From Prostheceraeus crozeri (Eukaryota > Platyhelminthes > Polycladida > Euryleptidae): DNA of 64,000 nt. A model generated the notes under the pieces. The model saw only the letters and a program-made list of their open reading frames with translations, did not search any database and had not been told where the DNA came from. How positions within the stretch are numbered: position 1 is the first letter of the stretch; every line of letters begins with the position of its first letter. The translations under genes were made by a program, and so were the position numbers. The DNA lies in contig CAJQUW010008924.1 of assembly GCA_907163375.1 (NCBI GenBank), positions 372,001 through 436,000 of the forward strand, written 5' to 3'. Of the stretch, positions 55,652-64,000 are shown in pieces.

Positions 55652-57154
55652 ATGAAGTTTGTTTTCAGCATTCTGATTATCCTTGGCGCTATCAGTAAGT
55701 ACTTTCGCTTGTCTAATAGTTACCGTAGTAGATAGCAATATCACTCCTCTTTATGATGTACGAGGTTATTACTGTTGCGATCTTGAACTCATTGCTACTC
55801 ATGGACTGCGCATATGAATACGTACATTCGAGTCATGCTCATTCAATAATCCAAGAAAACAACCGAATTATCGAGGCAAAGAGCATCGACACCTCGACGT
55901 ATTAAGATTCCTCTATTTTTTGGCAGCATGTAAGGACTAGTTCTGTCGAACCAATAATGAAGTTTGTTCAAGTTTGGCCATTTTTGGGAAATTGTATAGT
56001 TAAATAATTGACTCTTCTCAAGAATAAGACGAGTTCTGATGTCCGATATTTCGTATTTCTTTGTCAAAGGACCAAATAACAATGAAATGTTAATGCAGAT
56101 TACATGAGAGAACACGAAGAACACTATTCGATATGATATGTCGAATGATATACGATATATGATATGATTAATGATATGTCCAGACATTCAATGCACAAAT
56201 CATAGATATACAATAATTAGGTAAGTAAGCAGGACAAAGTGAAAATCTTAAGTAAAAGAAAGGCAAGAAAATTGAAAGAGTCAAGTATTAATTGCAATTT
56301 CTTTCTAATGTTTTTGTGAATTAAAAAACGCGCAGACCAAGTATTTCGTGAGACCTTTCAATTGGCTCGATTAAGATTAATGCACTTTCTAGCTCGCCTA
56401 AAACACCACAATACTTTTAAATGCACTACTATGAATAAACCTTGATGAGATCCACCTCTTTCGAATCAACGGCCTACCGGCAAACAAAAAATTCCTGTTT
56501 GGTTGAGAAAACAAAAAATCGAATTTTAGAGTAAAAACAGACTGCTATTTTATGCTTTCAAATATGTCTCTTTGCCAACCCGTTGTAGTCGGCTCAGAGT
56601 CGGCCCGATGATGTTTTCTTAGATAGAAGTATTGTAAAACGTTGCCGTCTTTAACTTTGCATTACTACTCTTACTAATTGCATATAGCTTGCGTGTAGAA
56701 GTGCCACTGGATGTTGCTATTAACAATATTTATATGAAAGTAACAGTTTATTTACAAAATGCTTCTCTTTGACTTCGTCACTGAAATTTTAATTTTTCTT
56801 ATTTAAGGTGTCGCCACAGCAACCAATCTTACTTGCTACGCGTGTAGTTCATGTACCACTATCAGCTCAAGTACCGGAACTTCAACTGGATGCAGTGAGT
56901 GCGGAGTGACACGGTCGACTGTTCTCTCAGTGTCAACACACACGAGGACGTGCTACACAGACACAACATCTTGTACAGCAGCACAAACCGCTGCAAATGC
57001 AGCTAATAGCATAACAAGCAGCCTCGGCACGACAACTGCAGTTAGTTGTTGCTCATCGGCAAGTCTATGCAACACTGACAATCCTGCTGGACGCATCGCA
57101 ATTTCAACTATGCTCATAGGCATTTTGTTATGTGTGTGCTTCTACTTGCGATGA
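55652..57154 (+). CDS. Ly6/three-finger (LU domain) GPI-anchored protein, two exons
   Basis: Exon 1 (55652-55694) encodes a signal peptide, MKFVFSILIILGAI, and ends at donor A-GTAAGTA. Exon 2 (56808-57154) follows acceptor TTTAAG and joins in phase 1: SVATATNLTCYACSSC. The mature region has ten cysteines in LU order: C-x2-C-x2-C, C-x2-C, CYTDTTSC, then the terminal SCCSSASLCN. A hydrophobic tail (MLIGILLCVCFYL) after a small-residue site suggests a GPI anchor. About 129 residues. The paralogue is at 7548-7900 on the other strand, 48 kb away. LU proteins act outside the cell at membranes; ligand unknown. The intron (1,113 bases, 55695-56807) holds a few short frames but no recognised element. 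Confidence 0.85.
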
Positions 57155-57528
57155 TTTCATGCGGTGATGAAAATGCTTTAAAATGACCGTATATGCTTCT
57201 TTATGATAGTGTGACAATTATGTTGGCTAATGAATATGACAATTATATTGACCTTGATGAATTACATTTGAATCTAACTTTATTGAATACTAGAAGATTT
57301 CTGGAAATTATTGATGGGTTATCTTTGATAGTCAGCTTAACTCTCATTGCACTTTAAACAAAGTCTAAAAGAAAATTTTCAAAATACTGACATCATAAAT
57401 TTCCACATGCAAATTACACCGCATGTGTAGTAAGTACATAAATGCATATTTTCAAATCACATTGGAAATCATTAAGTACAGGTATTTAAGGAAATTTACA
57501 TAAGGAAATTTAAACAAAGCACATTTTT
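57155..57528. other. 3' flank of the Ly6-like gene
   Basis: AT-rich; nothing recognised other than probable 3' UTR. Confidence 0.4.
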
Positions 57529-57552
57529 ATCAAATCTCAACAGATGTAATCA

Positions 57553-57599
57553 CCACGAGACATGTTTCGGCCTGTTGGGCCTCATCAGTCGTCGGTAGG
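57553..57599 (-). ncRNA. hammerhead ribozyme (type I), canonical core
   Basis: On the minus strand, from 57599: CCTACCGACGA (stem I 5' strand), CTGATGA (57588-57582), stem II GGCC-CAACA-GGCC, GAAAC, CATG-type very short stem III, the cleavage triplet GTC (cut after 57559), then TCGTGG closing stem I with one bulged base. All core positions match the hammerhead consensus. The stem III sequence CATG is self-complementary with no loop, so cleavage would probably need dimers, as in Penelope and retrozyme hammerheads. Confidence 0.75.
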
Positions 57600-57783
57600 T
57601 TGCATCTGTTGAGATTTGATAAATTTATCAATTGCCAGGTTACTTGTCTTAACATGTTATGTGGTGCGCCTGCGTGAAGCGCCTCAATCTCGGATGCGGT
57701 ATTAAGTGATTGCCGAATGCAGTCCGCCCTCCACGTGCCTGCGTTAAAGCAATGCCTTCCTGGCTAATTCCCACTCTCAACAG

Positions 57784-57955
57784 ATGGTCCGGTGGTCTTG
57801 TGGTTAGAGGGTATGCTTGCACGTCCCTTAGCTCCAACGTCGCTGGTTCAAACCTACCAACGACTGATAAGGCCCAACAGGCCGAAACATGTCTCGTGGT
57901 GGTTACATCTGTTGAGATTTGATAAATTTATCAATTGCCGGGTTACTTGTCTTAA
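57784..57955 (+). mobile_element. tRNA-headed SINE containing a hammerhead ribozyme
   Basis: The head resembles a tRNA: box A-like TGGTCTTGTGG (57793-57803) then TTAGAGGGTATGC, and box B GGTTCAAACCT (57845-57855), spaced as in a tRNA gene. The hammerhead follows directly (57853-57899), then a tail with TCTGTTGAGATTTGATAAAT. The same tail is found at 57606-57652. Pol III transcription is inferred from the boxes. SINE-like elements with hammerheads are known in Schistosoma (Sm-alpha). Confidence 0.65.
57853..57899 (+). ncRNA. hammerhead ribozyme-like motif with one core change
   Basis: Same layout as the minus-strand copy: CCTACCAACGA, CTGATAA (57864-57870), GGCC-CAACA-GGCC, GAAAC, ATGTC, TCGTGG. 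The core CTGATGA is CTGATAA, changing the catalytic guanine position (G8 to A), which should weaken or abolish cleavage. Stem I pairs equally well (ACGA with TCGT, ACC with GGT, one bulge). Confidence 0.65.
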
Positions 57956-57989
57956 AAAGCATATTTTGTGTACAGTGCATTTCTAGAAG

Positions 57990-59035
57990 AAAGCGATATA
58001 AATGTCGATTCTGGGCGCCACTTGACATCATTCAATCATATCATTATTCGCAAGAATCACTGTGGCAGGAAAGAAAGATTTTCGACGTCGAGTGGTACGA
58101 ACTGCAGGTTGAAGAAATCTACCAGATCGTTCAGATACTTCAGGACACAATGAATGAAGAGGGTGGTCTTGAATACGAAAAATCTTATTTAGGAATTGCA
58201 CACATCTTCATTACGGCGGGAAAGTAAATTCGGTAGAATTTGGCATCGTCAATCTTGGTGGCAAATGATTCGATGAGCTCGGTGTTATATCTTCTCGAGA
58301 ATGTGATGATTGCGAGCAGGTAGGGACACGAAAAGGGGAGACCAGTACTCAAGAATCGGTAGAATTAGACCACAGTAAACTCGATTTAGATCCACAGTGT
58401 TCAACAAGGGACGGAGGATTCTCAATGCATGAAGGCGATGAGAGGCGAATTTATTAACACCGTCAAAGTGTGCATCCCATCTTAAGTCAGACGTGATTGT
58501 AACACCGAGGATTTTCAGTTGTTGGACATATTGTAAGTCAGGCACTAAAGACGGAGGAGCATCAAGTGTCTTCGGTATCCATAGCAACTTACATTTGCGC
58601 ATATTCAGAGAAAAGCCAACTGAATGAGACCATGAAATAATGTGAGCATGCTCTTGAAAGTGAGAAGTCCCACTATTGACATCAATTGGAATGACATAAG
58701 TACAGTCGTGAATGTATTTGATGATTGTATTAACTGAGCTGAGTGGTGAAAGTGCTCTAACAACAGCGTTAAAGAAAAAAGGTCCCAAAATCGAACCTTG
58801 AGGAATGCCGCTAGTCACAGGCAGTGGATCACTGATGCAGCCATTGATCTTTACTGTCTGCGTCCTTCCTTGGAGATAACTAACAGTCCATTTGATAAAG
58901 CCGTTTGGAAATCCATATTCCACTAAACTGTTAATGATCGCGTAATGTGAAAGGTGATCAAATGCCTTGCTGAAGTCGTAGGCTAGAGTCATGATAGTCG
59001 TAGTAGTTGGATTTGCGGACGCGATGGGTATGGAT
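57990..59035 (-). mobile_element. non-LTR retrotransposon (LINE D), RT region only
   Basis: 5'-truncated CR1-like LINE on the minus strand. It starts near 59035 inside the RT and ends next to the SINE tail at about 57960. Frames are broken after 58285. Confidence 0.75.
57995..59010 (-). pseudogene. LINE D reverse transcriptase fragment with mutated catalytic site
   Basis: The frame down to 58285 shows LAYDFSKAFDHLSHYAI (motif A), SGIPQGSILGPFFFN, then IKYIHDCTYV where YADD is expected (near 58715), so both the alanine and the first aspartate are replaced. LGVTITSDLRWDAHF, LRILRPLL and LEYWSPLFVSLP follow. After the stop at 58285 the C-terminus continues in other frames with RRNEDVC, FRIQDHPLHSLCP, RSGRFLQP and RRRKSFFPATVIL (to about 57995), typical of CR1-group RT tails. 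Inactive. Confidence 0.8.
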
Positions 59036-59049
59036 TGGAACGTGGGGTA

Positions 59050-59085
59050 GGAACATGTTCCGAATATGCAAATACGAACATGTTC
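59050..59085. repeat. tandem 12-bp palindromes (GGAACATGTTCC type)
   Basis: GAACATGTTC occurs at 59051-59060 and 59076-59085, followed by related AGGAACC and GTTCC pieces up to 59117. Located just outside the 5' end of LINE D. Confidence 0.5.
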
Positions 59086-59117
59086 CGAAAATGTGAATAG
59101 GAACCGTGTTCCTATAT

Positions 59118-59545
59118 GGAACCGAATTGAGTTCATATTTTATGACTCGGTACAATTATTTGTGTGCTAGGATCGGAATGACTTGTTCTGAAATTGAATT
59201 CTAGTATGTGAATTAAAACAGGGATACGAACAATTATTTCGGAACCTAAGCGTATATATTTTGCCGCGGTACTTTAATAATATTTGAATTGGTAGTGGTA
59301 TATACGAGATAGACGAAGATGGTTTGATTTTAAGACTGCTTGCTCAAATGCGACAGTAACCATTGTGACTATAATGTCAATCCTTATCGAATTTCATAAT
59401 GCGTTCAAAGATCAGAAATTATCCTATCACTGTACTGTTGTTTGCTAATTATAATCCTAGTTCCAGAATCATATTGAAAGTAAAAGACACGTGGTTTACA
59501 AAATAGATGTATAATTATCCGTGAAAGATAAAAGATGGCTAAAGA
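59118..59545. other. nothing recognised
   Basis: AT-rich spacer between the palindrome cluster and the small paralogous gene. Confidence 0.4.
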
Positions 59546-59806
59546 TCACGTCCTTCGGGGTCTCCATAATTTTAAAAAATTCTCATTCCATTCGCGGAAT
59601 CTTTGATTGTCAGTAAAGTCATGGTTTGTTTCATGCCCAGGGCACTTCGCCGGCAGTCCTTTTCTCCCTTGCAGAGTCGTGACCGTCACTGTCTTCCACA
59701 ACTCCACCTTGCATCCGCAACACAAATTAAGGATCATGTCCAAAGGACCACCCATTTTTAATTGGCTGTCATTTTCGAAACAGAACAGTGGTTTCTGCGT
59801 AGCCAT
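59546..59806 (-). CDS. copy 2 of the unidentified small cysteine-containing protein gene
   Basis: 86 codons from an ATG at 59806, uninterrupted. MATQKPLFCFENDSQLKMGG, then PLDMILNLCCGCKVELWKTV, TVTTLQGRKGLPAKCPGHET, NHDFTDNQRFREWNENFLK and a basic end. The copy at 470-966 shares G-C-x-V-x-LW, L-Q-x-R-x-G-x-P-x-x-CP, the D-x3-N-x2-F pattern and W-x-E-x-FL. Four of the cysteines (CC-x-C and the CP motif) could bind metal, but I do not recognise a family. The conserved frame between copies, in spite of diverged DNA, argues that the protein was under selection. It may belong to a host gene or to a viral-type element. Confidence 0.45.
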   Translation of the reverse strand: MATQKPLFCFENDSQLKMGGPLDMILNLCCGCKVELWKTVTVTTLQGRKGLPAKCPGHETNHDFTDNQRFREWNENFLKLWRPRRT

Positions 59807-59950
59807 GTTAAAATCAATTCGTTCTCTTTAATGTATGGTAAACTCACGAGGATCAGAACTTACTTAATTGGAACAATGACATCCTTATATGCCCTATTAG
59901 GGAGAATCGGAACATCTCTGATTGGCTGTTTGGAATTCCTTTGTTTATAA
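59807..59950 (-). promoter_or_regulatory. CCAAT-box upstream region of copy 2
   Basis: On the minus strand CAGCCAATCAGAGATG (about 59932-59917) and AACAAAGGAATTCC lie 110-135 bases upstream of the ATG; both are conserved upstream of copy 1 (about 483-510). Confidence 0.45.
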
Positions 59951-60039
59951 AGTATATATGTCCCAACTTTGTACCAATTCTTATCAAAGATTCTAATCCT
60001 CACATTCCATATTGTAAGCTGTATCTTGTACTTGGACTA

Positions 60040-60090
60040 ACCATATAGTAGGTATATTAGGTAGATTGGTAACTCCGCATTTATTAAATA
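60040..60090 (+). repeat. dispersed repeat R1, copy d, left part
   Basis: Matches 9346-9388 up to ACTCCGCATTTATTAAA, where the pogo element is inserted at TA. Confidence 0.7.
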
Positions 60091-62281
60091 CCGTAAAACG
60101 GGGTAACTTTGAACGCTTTTTTCAGTTGAATACACGATTAAAATTTTTTTATCATTCGGATCCCTAAGTTTTCTACCCATGAACTGCAGAATTGGTATTT
60201 TACACAATCTAGACAGTTTATAGAGCTTAACTATTGCTAGTATGAAAAATCGATAAGGTTACTTAGTAGATAACACTTTTTCCAAAAACGGGGTAACTTT
60301 GAACAGACACATTTTTTCATATACAATGCTATATTTGGATCATAACAAGTTCTTTTAATTAACTATTCCGTAACTAAACAACAAAAACAATATACTAAGT
60401 AAAGAATAACACTTAGCAGTTGCAAGTTGATGAATTTGACTATTCACAGAAGTCACATTTGTAGAATGGATCCGTCGTCCCATCGTTGCAGAATCCACAA
60501 TACCATTGCAGACAGTCGACGCACCGCACCCAATCAGGTCCGGAATAGGCGGCGAAGGATCTGAAGCAGTTGCTGCAGTTATCGTCTGATCCCGATGACG
60601 AGGCTGCTCCGGCAGTTGAGGTACTCGGCTCTGACGAGCTGGTTCCTGGAGCTGTTCCTGTTGTGAGAGATTCTTCAGAAATCGGGCGCCCGGGCACTAC
60701 TTTTCTTCCTCTTGACGTCTTCACTTTGTCCGCTATTCCTCGATGGTCACGAAGCATCTGAATAAGCGCTCCATCAAGAGAACGCCCGATCTCACTTTTA
60801 TTGGAGGATGCATCTGGAAGGTGTTTCAAGGGTTCAGAAGGATTGAATGGAGACAGACCCGTTGCTCTGAATCCAGATTTGAGGTTGATGTCTATGGTCT
60901 TCTTTACTTCCTGATACAGTAACTGGAATGATGAAGTTGATGAACCAACTGTTGAGCATTACCGGGAAGTTCACCTTTGGAAGTGCACCCTTTGATCGAT
61001 GCTCTTTCCTGAAGTTGTCCAAGATGGTTGCCCATATTCTTTTAAACGGTCTAAAGACGGATACATCCAGTGGTTGCATTATATGAGTCGTGTTCGGAGG
61101 GAGAGCCACAAAGAGAATGTCGTTTTCTCGTGCCATTCGAACGACGCTAACGGAAAAATGCGATGCCAGATTGTCACCAATAACAATCTTCCGCCCCGGC
61201 TTGGATCGAACCTCTTCCAGGAAGACGTCCGGGAACCATTTCTCGAATATGTCAATATCGAACCATCCGGATTTCGAGACACTGTATTGAGCTCCAGAAG
61301 GACCGCCAACAGTCCAACCTTCGTAAAGGTTGGTAGCTTTGTAAACCACACGTGGAGGCAGCAACTCTCCTTCAGCTGAGCCGCATACCATGATGGAGAT
61401 ATTCACCTTGCTGTGTTCTTTCACAACCTCGACTCTTCTAGCACCACGAGGAACTACCACATTGCAGGCACCAGGATCGTCGGATAACGCGTTTTCATCG
61501 AAATTATCGATGTTTGTAGATGGAATCTGATCAGCTCCTGCTGCTTCCATCTCACGGAAGAAAGATTCAATGTGTTGAGCACTAACAGAAGACCGGGCTC
61601 TTGATGTTCCCAGGTTTTCTGTACACCATTTTGTTTCTCTTCATGAATGACACAACGAAGTCTTCGCCGGGTAAATTGTCTTTGAATCGAGACTCGACGC
61701 GTCCTTATTGGTCTAGGTATCCTTTTATGAGGAGGGCCACAGTCTTGCGACAGAAGCCGTAGGCCCATTCTGTAACTTGTTTTATAGTGTCGCGGATAAC
61801 TGTTTCTTCTTCATCTGATAGCACTGGTGGTCTTCCTGGTTTTCGTACGACGGTTGGATTCAGGTTATAGTGTAGGGTGCTCAGGTTGATATTGAATTGA
61901 TTGGCTGCACATCGCAAAGACATTCGCGATTTCACAGCGTCAACAGCAGGTAAAAGATCATCTTCAGTGAAGTTTCCGTATGTCCGTTTGTTATTTCCAC
62001 GTGTGTAGAACCTCGGCATCGTCGCTACTGTAGGATTTCAGTCATAGAATGAATATAAAGCCAGTGTCGACTGCACTAAGTTCTGACACACGTGCGCGCT
62101 TGAAAATCGATATCGTCTTTCTTGCATTCCAAGTAGAATCGTCGAATAAGCTATTGTTCACACGCTACAAGCATCTGTCATTGATTGACACAGTTAGAAG
62201 ACACTGCCGAATGCCAATGAAGAAAACAGATAGCAAAAACAGCATTTAGTGCTAAGTGTTCAAAGTTACCCCGTTTTACGG
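60091..62281 (-). mobile_element. pogo/Tigger-type DNA transposon
   Basis: TIRs begin CCGTAAAACGGGGTAACTTT (left) with the complement at 62255-62281, flanked by TA (60089-60090, 62282-62283), 2,191 bases. A second copy of the TIR core, ACGGGGTAACTTTGAACA, lies at about 60288-60305. The empty site is seen in R1 copy a (AAATCCTCAATG, about 9386-9397). The transposase is on the minus strand and broken. Confidence 0.85.
60440..62019 (-). pseudogene. pogo-type transposase with C-terminal cysteine domain, frameshifted
   Basis: ATG at 62019: MPRFYTRGNNKRTYGNFTED, then RMSLRCAANQFNINLSTLHY, a psq/CENP-B-type helix-turn-helix for TIR binding. Shifts at about 61720, 61610 and 60940 break the frame. 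The DDE core is visible: STNIDNFDEN (D1), RKIVIGDNLASH (D2), PPNTTHIMQPLDVSVFRPFK (D3 region), all acids present. After the third shift GLSPFNPSEPLKHLPDASSN follows and the last frame (60829-60440) ends in CSNC-x12-WVRCVDCLQWYCGFC, a PHD-like cysteine cluster found in many pogo-family proteins. Dead through at least three indels. Confidence 0.8.
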
Positions 62282-62283
62282 TA

Positions 62284-63122
62284 CCCAATGTGTATACACT
62301 TTCGATTTTATTAAATGAACTCAAGGGAGATGCAGGTGGCATTGTCAACAAATGTGAAATATGTAAATTTTTGCAGTTTTGCAGAAATTGCAGTGGAATT
62401 GCGTGATCATGATCGTAATGCAGAAGGAATGATGGCATTTCACAGATTCTCATGACTGCCTTGGAGATTTAATGTTTGTTAAATTAGCAATTCGATGGGT
62501 TCATATTACTTTCATGCTCAACCTCAAGAGTATTTTCCAATGATATTTAGTATTTTCTTAAGCGTGATCATATCACTGGCAACCTGCCACTGGCAGAGCA
62601 AAATCACACAATCAAAGACAATGATTTCAATTAACTTTGAAAGATGTAAATGGTTCCACATCACTAGTCAGATTCAAGAAATGAAACATGAATTTAGTGA
62701 ATCATAAAATCATGCCGGTGAAAATTGAATTAAATACTTGAAATTGCAGCCAAGAAAGCACGAATGATATCGAGAGTTTTTCACGTAGACGTCCACTATA
62801 ATGCGGTTCATGAAATTCCCTTGAAATCAGCTTCATTTCCACATTGTTATGATGATTATTAGCAAATATTCATTCCTTTTGATATCCAACTTCTTTCATA
62901 CTACTTATATGGCGTCATCTCGGTGGTATGTAAATTGGCAAATATGAAATAAAGACTTAAAGATAGGTGTAGCGTTTGGTCACTGGCGCATATTGTGCAT
63001 GATTAAAATGTGTTGGGGGATTTATCTAAAAAATACATTCGGGGCAGTGCCCCGAATGCCCCAATGGACGCTGCGCCCCTGCTGTATACAGATACCTTTT
63101 TCTCTACCTATATATCCCTACT
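62284..63122 (+). repeat. dispersed repeat R1, copy d, right part
   Basis: Continues R1 from GTGTATACACTTTCG through GAATTTAGTGAATCATAAAA to CAGATACCTTTTT and the TATATAT box. A stretch at about 62950-63080 differs from copy a, with a GC-rich segment GGGGCAGTGCCCCGAATGCC, so this end has an insertion or replacement. Confidence 0.7.
63109..63115 (+). promoter_or_regulatory. TATA-like box at the end of R1 copy d
   Basis: CTATATATCCCTACTC, the counterpart of 28596-28602. It is only about 10 bases before the first ATG of the next ORF, so if it acts as a TATA box a later ATG (63137) would be used. Confidence 0.25.
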
Positions 63123-63124
63123 CT

Positions 63125-63534
63125 ATGACACTAACTATGCATCGTACCTCTACAACTCCCGCTTCTCCAATTGAAAGGATCGAATCGGAACAGGTATTCG
63201 GATCAGGACCCGTAACTCCTGATTCAGAATCATCCGAAGATGAGAGCTTGGTACTAAAGAAGAGTGTGATCGAAATACCGGTGGAAGCTACTATAACAAT
63301 TAAGACACGTTGTGTAAGCCAGGTTCGAAATGCGCCCAGAAAGAAAAGATACACACCAAAAGGATAACTGTGAGATTGGAACCGGAAGAAAAGAATTTGA
63401 CCACCGCGCTGGAGTTCAGCATAATCGATCCAGCCACGCCTCGCCGGTGCCCTGGTGCCCCCAAAAAGACAAGAGTGTGTGTTCGCGAGGACCTGGAGAA
63501 CCTGATTCCTTTCCCGAATATTGACGTTATGTAA
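63125..63534 (+). pseudogene. hypothetical protein after R1 copy d, one frameshift
   Basis: ATG at 63125 (next 63137). The first frame runs MTLTMHRTSTTPASPIERIE, a glutamate/serine-rich SESSEDES stretch, then RNAPRKKRYTPKG and a stop at 63365. The frame open from 63310 continues after a one-base shift: ITVRLEPEEKNLTTALEF, PATPRRCPGAPKKTRVCV and a C-terminal DLENLIPFPNI. The proline-rich CPGAPKK motif and a serine/acidic N-terminus suggest a short disordered regulatory protein. No family is assigned. Its position directly after R1 is like that of the 28674 ORF, but the two proteins are unrelated. Confidence 0.4.
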
Positions 63535-64000
63535 TATTTTATCTTTAATAACATTTACATAGATGAACAATCTTGTTTTGTAATTTCACAAATTGAATTC
63601 CTGATAAGGTTTGAATAGGAACTGGGGATATGTTCATCTCTGAAATAGCTACCTACAAGTATTTCTAGGATAAATACTTGAAAATACTTGTTTGAGACTT
63701 TGAAACAGTACCGAACATGCCAGAAGAAATTTGAAATGAATAATAATGTGTAATTCAAATAATAATCAAATTAGATGAAAATAAGAATAGATTAACAATG
63801 TTTTTCAAATGTTTTTCACTTTAGGATGATATCATACAGATGCATACAATGCATCACTAGCTAGAGAATGAAAAGATCTTTCGAATGATATAAGGTATGT
63901 ACAGTACCAATTCGATAAAAGAATGCCTGTTTTATGCAAATGTATGCAAGAAGTAAATTTTTCACAGAAAAAGTTAAAAATGTTTTTTTTACAAAAATGA
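63535..64000. other. AT-rich end of window, nothing recognised
   Basis: No gene, RNA or repeat seen. Confidence 0.4.

Overview
The window is eukaryotic nuclear DNA, most likely from an invertebrate animal, probably marine. It is AT-rich and intron-containing, shows no operons or bacterial signals, and is dominated by many different transposable elements. The recurrent AGGCCTA motif and the mix of CR1/Jockey-group LINEs, Penelope-like, piggyBac, pogo, Crypton-like, Polinton and RAG1-related elements fit a deuterostome or lophotrochozoan, but the phylum cannot be fixed from sequence alone. Clear host-type coding is limited to two paralogous Ly6/three-finger (LU-domain) genes, one on each strand (exon at 7548-7900 minus; two exons at 55652-57154 plus), and possibly a pair of unidentified short paralogues with CCAAT-box upstream regions (470-966 plus, 59546-59950 minus). 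Layout, 0-20 kb: paralogue copy 1; a nearly complete LINE (about 2990-7040); Ly6 exon; repeat R1 copy a (9340-10190); a reverse-transcriptase fossil (10776-11860); a Myb/SANT-like pseudogene (12484-13186) and a GIY-YIG nuclease ORF (13412-14023); repeat R2 copy A (14311-16860) containing an internally deleted RTE-type LINE with a 10-bp target duplication; a hairpin at 19 kb. Layout, 20-40 kb: R1 copy b (22215-22600); a Penelope-like RT (22582-24063); a nearly complete LINE on the minus strand (24167-28230); R1 copy c and a small ORF; a decayed Polinton/Maverick gene cluster (ATPase, small structural-type protein, integrase, protease; 29280-31360); a well-preserved transposon with 404-bp terminal inverted repeats (31736-35381) encoding an intron-bearing transposase with a RAG1-like zinc N-terminus and CACGGTG ends; a Crypton-like tyrosine recombinase (36353-37591). 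Layout, 40-64 kb: R2 copy B (40402-46440) split by a piggyBac element whose empty site survives in copy A; a 430-bp-arm Penelope-derived foldback (48791-49717); a LINE (50217-52920); the second Ly6 gene; a tRNA-headed SINE carrying a hammerhead ribozyme, with a second hammerhead on the other strand (57553-57899); a 5'-truncated LINE; a pogo-type transposon (60091-62281) inserted in R1 copy d; and a small frameshifted ORF at the end (63125-63534). How things fit together: most genes here are selfish and act only for their own element. The two repeat families R1 and R2 give the insertion history, because one copy preserves the empty site of the transposon found in the other. The best candidates for something unusual are the RAG1-related transposon at 31.7-35.4 kb, the hammerhead/SINE locus at 57.5-57.9 kb, and the R1 module, which sits upstream of two unrelated small ORFs and next to the Polinton fossil.
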